A program made the position numbers and the translations under genes. Positions 5,955 through 10,618 of a stretch of 10,618 nucleotides of DNA are shown one piece after another. The DNA is taken from positions 832 through 11,449 of the forward strand of contig JAUNHO010000020.1 in the NCBI GenBank assembly GCA_030523905.1, read 5' to 3'. The stretch is from Bergeyella zoohelcum (GTDB lineage: Bacteria > Bacteroidota > Bacteroidia > Flavobacteriales > Weeksellaceae). Each line of letters starts with the position of its first letter. Position 1 is the stretch's first letter. The notes under the pieces were generated by a model. The model ran no database searches. It worked only from the letters and a program-made list of their open reading frames with translations, and was not told the origin of the DNA.

Positions 5955-6584
5955 ATGAATTATTTTGTTATTTATACCATTTATGTACTTATTTTAGCTG
6001 TACTGATGGGGCTTTCTACTTGGAAGCTGTTCAAGAAAATGGGCTACAATCCGCTACTGGCGTTTGTGCCGTTTTACAATTATTATATTGTATTGAAGGA
6101 GACTAAGCACAGCACTTGGTGGGCGGCGTTGGCGTATCTTCCTATCGTAGGGACGATAATGATGTCCGTTTTTCATCTATTTCTGATGAATAAATTTGGA
6201 AAAAACACCATCGGACAGCAGTTGGCAACTGTGTTTTTACCTTTCGTCTATATGGCAACCGTGAATTATGACAAAAATACGGAGATAGATGCTCCAGCAT
6301 TTCTACTTCCAGGCGAGGAATTGGAGCCCCCCAAAAAGGAATCGTTTTTAGGTTCTATTACTTTTGCGGTGGTTTTTGCTACGGTTATTCATACCTTTGT
6401 TACCCAGCCGTTTGGTATCCCTACGGGGTCTATGGAGCGTACGCTTTTGGTGGGAGATTTCCTGTTTGTGAATAAACTCAACTATGGGCTTCGCCTACCG
6501 ATGAGACCAGTGGCAATACCATTTCTACAAGGAACGATAATAGATACAGGCGAGGTAGGAAACACGACCCAAAATCGTATGTAG
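5955..6584 (+). CDS. lepB: Signal peptidase I, N-terminal fragment (TM domain and catalytic Ser)
   Basis: This 209-residue fragment starts at ATG 5955 behind an A-rich leader. Residues 1-105 form a small multi-span domain (spans near 3-22, 34-47, 57-77 and 87-103) that precedes the peptidase in flavobacterial LepB proteins. A further span (about 131-150) leads to the box B motif GIPTGSMERTL, with S159 the nucleophile, then GDFLFVNKLNYG (box C). The last seven residues (203-209, NTTQNRM) are out of frame and not homologous. The general-base lysine is absent from this piece. Confidence 0.85.
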   Translation: MNYFVIYTIYVLILAVLMGLSTWKLFKKMGYNPLLAFVPFYNYYIVLKETKHSTWWAALAYLPIVGTIMMSVFHLFLMNKFGKNTIGQQLATVFLPFVYMATVNYDKNTEIDAPAFLLPGEELEPPKKESFLGSITFAVVFATVIHTFVTQPFGIPTGSMERTLLVGDFLFVNKLNYGLRLPMRPVAIPFLQGTIIDTGEVGNTTQNRM

Positions 6585-6589
6585 AAGCC

Positions 6590-7624
6590 GTGAAATTGCC
6601 GTATTTCCGTTTGCCAGGTTGGGAGAAACCAAAGCGAAATGATATAGTGGTATTCAATTATCCAGATGATTCTGTGCATATTGCCATAGATAGAAAAGAC
6701 CCGTATGTGAAGCGATTGGTGGCGGAGGCAGGCGATACGATAGAGTTCCGCGAGGGGAAATTATTCATCAATGGAAAACCAGAGAAAAGAATGGGAGATG
6801 CCCAAGTTCAGCACGCCTACGAAGTCTATACTAGTTCGCAGCTGGATATTCCTGCTCTGTACGATGTCTATGGCTTTCTACCAGTGAAAGAATTTCAAAC
6901 CGATAAAGGCTATTATTACAGATTTCAAGGGCTGACCGACCAATTGGTAAAAGACATCAAAGCCCTGCCGCAGGTGATAGAAGTGAAGCAAGAAGTAGAA
7001 CCAAAGGGCGAAGCGGCGATTTCCTATTATCCTGTAATGCAAGGTGGGCAGTATGTAGCCGATGAAACAGGCACAAAAGTGAAAATGTCTAATAAAATCA
7101 ATACTTCTAGCTCTATTTTCCCTATTAATAAACCTTGGAACCAAGATTGGTACGGGCCATTGAGAGTGCCGAAAAAAGGCGATGTACTGAAACTGACCCC
7201 AGAGAATCTCCCTGAATATGAAAAACTGATAGTGAAATACGAAGGTAATACGCTGGAAAATAAAGATGGGAAAATAAGCATCAACGGAGTGCCTGCGAAT
7301 GAATACATCGTAAAGTACGATTATTATATGATGATAGGGGACAACCGCGATGCTTCCTTGGATTCTAGATTTTTTGGCTATGTTCCAGAGACGCACATTG
7401 TGGGAAAACCTATGTTCACTTGGATGAGTGTAGAAGGCTTATTTGCCGACCAAAATTCGGACTATCAGGCGAACGGAAAAACAATCCGCTGGGATAGAAT
7501 GTTCAAAGCAACCAACACTGGCGATTTGCATAAAACCTCTTATTGGTGGGTAGCAGCGATAGTTTTGGGGCTGTTTTTCGGTTGGGATTATTTCGCTAAA
7601 TTATTGAAAAAGAAAGACGATTAA
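6590..7624 (+). CDS. lepB: Signal peptidase I, C-terminal fragment (catalytic Lys, GDNRD box)
   Basis: This is the continuation of the interrupted lepB. The GTG at 6590 is merely the first start-like codon; the homologous frame is already open from about 6563. Box D, RKDPYVKRLVAEAGD, carries the general-base lysine (K41 of this piece, about residue 253 of the restored protein). Box E, GDNRDASLDSRFFG, is at 250-263. Between boxes D and E lies an insertion of about 180 residues, which is usual in Bacteroidetes and absent from E. coli LepB. A C-terminal membrane span (about 317-336) is followed by a Lys/Asp tail. Without the upstream part it has no nucleophile and no N-terminal anchor. Confidence 0.85.
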   Translation: MKLPYFRLPGWEKPKRNDIVVFNYPDDSVHIAIDRKDPYVKRLVAEAGDTIEFREGKLFINGKPEKRMGDAQVQHAYEVYTSSQLDIPALYDVYGFLPVKEFQTDKGYYYRFQGLTDQLVKDIKALPQVIEVKQEVEPKGEAAISYYPVMQGGQYVADETGTKVKMSNKINTSSSIFPINKPWNQDWYGPLRVPKKGDVLKLTPENLPEYEKLIVKYEGNTLENKDGKISINGVPANEYIVKYDYYMMIGDNRDASLDSRFFGYVPETHIVGKPMFTWMSVEGLFADQNSDYQANGKTIRWDRMFKATNTGDLHKTSYWWVAAIVLGLFFGWDYFAKLLKKKDD

Positions 7625-7658
7625 AATCCGTTTTTAGAGCAAATATTTTATTTTGACA

Positions 7659-8273
7659 ATGAAATTATTACCGATATTTTACCTACCACCGATTTCGTGG
7701 TTTGCAGAGTTTTTAGACGAAAAAAACGAGGTAGTTTTGGAGCAGTGGGAGCATTTTCCGAAGCAAACCTATCGTAATCGTGCCAATATTTATGGGGCAA
7801 ACGGCAAGTTGTCGCTCATTATCCCCATACATCACAACGGCAAACGAGCGATGAAAGACATAGAGATTTCCTATGCGGAAAATTGGCAAAATCTACACTG
7901 GAAATCCATCAAAACGGCTTATCAATCTTCGCCTTATTTTGAGTTTTACGAGGATAAACTTCAGTCAATTTTTGAAATAAAAGAGCTTAATCTTCTGAAA
8001 TTTAATCTGAAAGTTTTGGAGATAATTCAGCGTATTTTGAAAACAGAAAAGGCGTATTCCCTTACGGAGGAGTATATCAAGGAGCCGAAAGAAGAGGATT
8101 TTAGAGAGAGATTTTCTGCAAAGAAACCCACGGAATACGAAACAGCGGAATATTACCAAACCTTTTCTGATAAAATGGGGTTTGTAGAAGATTTGTCTAT
8201 ATTGGATTTACTTTGCAATAAAGGCCCTGAAACATTATCATATATTAAAAATATTAAACTAAAAAATAATTAA
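7659..8273 (+). CDS. WbqC family protein
   Basis: This 204-residue soluble protein matches the WbqC-like family. An N-terminal LLPIFYLPPISWFAEF segment is followed by the conserved KQTYRNRANIYGANG segment, an IIPI strand, HWKSIKTAYQSSPYFEFY, and C-terminal LSILDLLCNKGPETLSYI. WbqC was named from an O-antigen gene cluster, and its biochemical role is not established. No signal peptide or membrane segment is seen. I use ATG 7659; a TTG six bases upstream (7653) is in frame but less likely. The gene begins 34 bases after lepB and ends six bases before the S8 protease gene, so the three are probably one transcript. The lepB-WbqC adjacency is, to my recollection, common in flavobacteria. Confidence 0.85.
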   Translation: MKLLPIFYLPPISWFAEFLDEKNEVVLEQWEHFPKQTYRNRANIYGANGKLSLIIPIHHNGKRAMKDIEISYAENWQNLHWKSIKTAYQSSPYFEFYEDKLQSIFEIKELNLLKFNLKVLEIIQRILKTEKAYSLTEEYIKEPKEEDFRERFSAKKPTEYETAEYYQTFSDKMGFVEDLSILDLLCNKGPETLSYIKNIKLKNN

Positions 8274-8279
8274 AATACA

Positions 8280-10010
8280 ATGAAAAAGTTATTTGTAGCA
8301 GCTTTATTTTTGGCTGGTTATAGCGTTTCTTTCGCACAAGATAAAGAAACCAAGTTGGACCCAATGAAAGATAAGGATTTGATGACTTGGTATCACAAAG
8401 ATTTATCGACAACCGATACCTATGGCGTTAATACCGAAAATGCGTACAAGTATTTACAATCCAAAGGGTTGAAGCCGAAAACTATTATCGTAGGTGTTTT
8501 AGATTCTGGGGTAGAGGTGGATCACCCAGGTTTGATTAAAAATATGTGGGTAAATCCGAATGAAATCCCTAATAACGGCAAAGATGATGATAATAATGGC
8601 TATGTAGATGACATCTACGGCTGGAATTTTATGGGAAGCAAAAAAGGCGATGTAGATGCCGATAATTTGGAGGTAACTCGTGTGGTGAAAAAGTACAAAC
8701 CATTCTTTGAGGGAGATAATTCTGAACAGAATAAAATCAACCAAAAGCAAATGCCAGAGGAGTTTGAAATGTATATGAAATCCAAGGAGATTTTTAGCAA
8801 AAAATCGGTGGAAGCACAGCAAGGTTATCAGAATTTCAAGCGTCTGAACGAGTTAGTGCCTACGGTGGTGGCTATGCTGAAAGGTCAGAAACTAACGCCA
8901 GAAGTGGTGGCTAATATCAAACCGAATAACCAAACGGAGGCGATCGCTGTGAATCTTCTGAATAATATTTCAAAAACCCCTGAATTTGCAGGAAAAACCC
9001 CTGATGAGGTGAAAACAGCATTGGAAAAAGAGTTCAAAGGGGCTTTGGAACATTACGAAACCCAAGCGACCAAGCAATATAATTTAGACTTTGATAATAG
9101 AGCCGAGCTGGTGGGCGATAATTATGATGATTATTCTGAAAAATCCTACGGAAACAACCATTACGAAGGGCCAGATGCACAGCACGGAACCCATGTGGCA
9201 GGGATTATTGCAGGGTATCCGCAGGGCAATGAAATCCAATACGGAGTGGCAAGTAAAGTGGCGAAAATCCTCACCGTGAGAGCCGTTCCGAATGGAGATG
9301 AAAGGGATAAAGATGTGGCAAATGCCATTCGCTATGCTGTGGATAATGGGGCGAAAATTCTCAATATGAGTTTCGGTAAGCCTATTTCGCCTGGGAAATC
9401 TGTGGTTTGGGACGCTTTCAAATACGCACAGGGTAAAGGCGTACTTTTGGTGAAAGCCGCTGGAAATGAAAACGAAGATATTCAGGAGAATGTCTATTAC
9501 CCTACCAATTTCATTAATGTAACCGATGAAAAACCATTCATTAATAATATGATTGTGGTGGGTGCAAGTACCAATGATAATGAGTTTCTCCGTGCGAGTT
9601 TCTCCAATTATAATGGGAAGATGGTAGATATTTTCGCACCTGGTACAGAGATTTATTCTACCGTTCCAGATGCTAAATACGAGTATCTACAAGGGACTTC
9701 TATGGCTTCGCCAGTGGTGGCTGGGGCGGCTGCGGTGCTTTTGGCGTATATGCCAGAGCTGAAACCAGAGCAGATTATAGAGGCTTTCGTGAATACGGCG
9801 AACAAATCTACCGTGAATGCAATGCTCCCTACCAATACCAACAATCGTTTTGATATGGTGTCTAGAGCGGGTGGCGTTTTGGATTTGAGAAAAGCTGCAG
9901 AGTATGCCTATGAAAAGTTTTATAAAGGTACATATAGCAGTGTTTTGAAAAAATCCGCAGGAGTGAAATCTGTCATTAAAGCAAAACGAGTTTCAAAAAA
10001 AAGAAAGTAA
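8280..10010 (+). CDS. Secreted S8 family serine peptidase (subtilisin-like)
   Basis: This 576-residue protease begins with a Sec signal peptide (MKK, a hydrophobic core, and SFAQ with cleavage likely just before or after Q20). The subtilase triad is complete: D75 in VGVLDSGVEVDHPG, H302 in QHGTHVAGIIAG and S474 in GTSMASPVVAG, with oxyanion Asn N396 in AAGNEN. An acidic DDDNNGYVDD loop (102-111) looks like a calcium site. Between Asp and His lies an insertion of about 170-190 charged, mostly helical residues, much longer than in subtilisin. After the catalytic domain (to about 546) there is only a short basic tail rich in Lys/Arg. No type IX secretion sorting domain is visible, so it probably stays periplasmic or envelope-bound. 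It starts six bases after the WbqC gene. The substrate is unknown. Confidence 0.95.
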   Translation: MKKLFVAALFLAGYSVSFAQDKETKLDPMKDKDLMTWYHKDLSTTDTYGVNTENAYKYLQSKGLKPKTIIVGVLDSGVEVDHPGLIKNMWVNPNEIPNNGKDDDNNGYVDDIYGWNFMGSKKGDVDADNLEVTRVVKKYKPFFEGDNSEQNKINQKQMPEEFEMYMKSKEIFSKKSVEAQQGYQNFKRLNELVPTVVAMLKGQKLTPEVVANIKPNNQTEAIAVNLLNNISKTPEFAGKTPDEVKTALEKEFKGALEHYETQATKQYNLDFDNRAELVGDNYDDYSEKSYGNNHYEGPDAQHGTHVAGIIAGYPQGNEIQYGVASKVAKILTVRAVPNGDERDKDVANAIRYAVDNGAKILNMSFGKPISPGKSVVWDAFKYAQGKGVLLVKAAGNENEDIQENVYYPTNFINVTDEKPFINNMIVVGASTNDNEFLRASFSNYNGKMVDIFAPGTEIYSTVPDAKYEYLQGTSMASPVVAGAAAVLLAYMPELKPEQIIEAFVNTANKSTVNAMLPTNTNNRFDMVSRAGGVLDLRKAAEYAYEKFYKGTYSSVLKKSAGVKSVIKAKRVSKKRK

Positions 10011-10102
10011 GTTCTAGACAAGGATAATATGGATTGATAGGTGTAATCTTTCGTGTTATTTTAAATTTAGAATCTTATTTTTCATCAGACCAAACATTTT
10101 TA

Positions 10103-10110
10103 TATCTTTA
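10103..10110 (+). promoter_or_regulatory. Weak -7-like element upstream of the DUF2911 gene
   Basis: TATCTTTA differs from TAnnTTTG only at the last base and lies 20 bases before ATG 10130. There is no clear -33 element and no clear terminator after the S8 protease gene in the 119-base gap, so readthrough from upstream is also possible. Confidence 0.3.
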
Positions 10111-10129
10111 CAAAAATTTTATTTAGTCA

Positions 10130-10618
10130 ATGAAAAAATTAATATTTACAGCATTATTTTCGGTTTCAGTACTGGGATATGCACAGTATGAAGTCCCTGC
10201 GGCCAGCCCAAGACAAAAGGTAGAGCAGCAGTTTTCCATCTCAAAAATCAGTGTAGATTATGGGAGACCTGGCGTAAAAGGTAGAAAGATTTTCGGTGAA
10301 TTGGTTCCTTTCGGAAAAATTTGGAGAGCAGGGGCTAATTCCTCTACGAAAATTACCTTTGGGCAGTCGGTTAATTTCGGTGGGAAAACCGTTCCTGCTG
10401 GTACTTACGGCTTATTCGTCCTTCCTACTGAAAAAGAATGGAAAGTGATTCTTAATAAAGATTTCCAGCAATGGGGGGCTTACACCTATGACGAAAAACT
10501 GAATGTAGCAGAGGTGAGCGTACCTGTACAGAAATTAGCAGAGAAAGAGGAGTGGCTAGATATTTCCATTTTGCCAGTAGATACGGAAAATTCTAATTTG
10601 GTTTTCAAGTGGGATTTC
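10130..10618 (+). CDS. DUF2911 domain protein, secreted, 3' end cut by window
   Basis: The frame runs from ATG 10130 for 163 codons to the window edge without a stop. A Sec signal peptide is clear (MKKLIFTALF then SVSVLGYAQ, cleavage near residue 18-19). The mature part shows the DUF2911 pattern: SPRQKVEQQFSISKISVDYGRPGVKGR, then PFGKIWRAGANSSTKITF, a GKTVPAGTYGLFVLP strand pair, and W-containing strands later (EWKVILNKDFQQWGAY). These are all-beta exported proteins common in Bacteroidetes with no known function. Complete homologues are somewhat longer, so probably only the last part is missing. It follows the secreted protease gene after 119 bases and may have its own weak promoter. Family call is fairly sure; function is unknown. 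Confidence 0.88.
   Translation, partial: MKKLIFTALFSVSVLGYAQYEVPAASPRQKVEQQFSISKISVDYGRPGVKGRKIFGELVPFGKIWRAGANSSTKITFGQSVNFGGKTVPAGTYGLFVLPTEKEWKVILNKDFQQWGAYTYDEKLNVAEVSVPVQKLAEKEEWLDISILPVDTENSNLVFKWDF

Larger units (their letters stand above)
5955..7624 (+). pseudogene. lepB: Signal peptidase I, whole locus, interrupted by a one-base frameshift
   Basis: Two adjacent reading frames together make one Bacteroidetes-type signal peptidase I (type I leader peptidase), which cleaves signal peptides from secreted proteins at the outer face of the inner membrane. The first frame breaks off after GEVG (codon 202, GGA 6558-6560) and stops at TAG 6582. The second frame continues at once with HDPKSYVEAVKLPYFR. 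Restoring one A in the run at 6560-6562 gives GEVGKHDPKSY and a 556-residue protein with all signal peptidase boxes, so a single-base deletion explains the split. Catalytic Ser and Lys are on different fragments, so neither can work alone. lepB is normally essential. A sequencing or assembly error, a second intact copy elsewhere, or a true lesion are all possible. The next genes follow within 34 bases. Confidence 0.85.

Noticed and set aside
6558..6584. Programmed -1 frameshifting in lepB
   Set aside because: The shift direction would fit a -1 slip, but the zero-frame codons in the overlap (GGA AAC ACG ACC CAA AAT) contain no X XXY YYZ slippery heptamer. CCCAAAA is present but in the wrong phase, and I see no clear downstream stem. 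A one-base deletion is simpler.
6878..7396. 172-residue open frame on the - strand
   Set aside because: It is antisense to the lepB C-terminal part, which has clear homology; the frame has low-complexity Ile/Phe/His composition.

Overview
The window looks like chromosomal DNA of a flavobacterium, probably of the Weeksellaceae/Chryseobacterium-Bergeyella-Riemerella type. The signs are: AT-rich DNA; starts preceded by A-rich leaders rather than Shine-Dalgarno sequences; several TAnnTTTG (-7) promoter elements, one with a well spaced TTTG (-33); a Bacteroidetes-style signal peptidase I with a multi-TM N-terminal domain and a large insertion; and DUF6952, WbqC and DUF2911 family proteins. The genus is inference. 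I see no rRNA, tRNA, CRISPR array, insertion sequence or phage gene. Genes are packed closely and no gene-free gap exceeds 300 bases.

Left part (1-913, + strand): the C-terminal end of a typical 2-Cys peroxiredoxin, a small thioredoxin with a WCGNC active site, and a DUF6952 protein form a peroxide-defence cluster. Terminator-like hairpins lie in both intergenic gaps, and a strong, probably bidirectional terminator closes the cluster against the convergent uvrA. Next (926-3796, - strand) is uvrA, the damage-recognition ATPase of nucleotide excision repair. Its first 20 or so codons after the start are made of consecutive 7-base repeats next to a run of seven A's.

Middle (3797-5832): a divergent promoter region separates uvrA from a Crp/Fnr-family regulator (+). 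The regulator is followed by a 406-residue polytopic membrane protein with histidines in three separate membrane regions, reminiscent of haem-copper or NnrS-type proteins. A Crp/Fnr-like dyad lies between regulator and membrane gene, about 41 bases upstream of the predicted transcription start, so the regulator may control its neighbour.

Right part (5833-10618, + strand): lepB (signal peptidase I) is split by an apparent one-base deletion near 6560-6562. It is followed closely by a WbqC-family protein and a secreted S8 subtilisin-like protease, and then by a secreted DUF2911 protein cut off by the window end. Signal peptidase I would process the two secreted proteins.

The window is mostly housekeeping. 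The points most worth a second look are the lepB frameshift, the heptamer array at the start of uvrA, and the regulator/His-rich membrane protein pair with its candidate operator.
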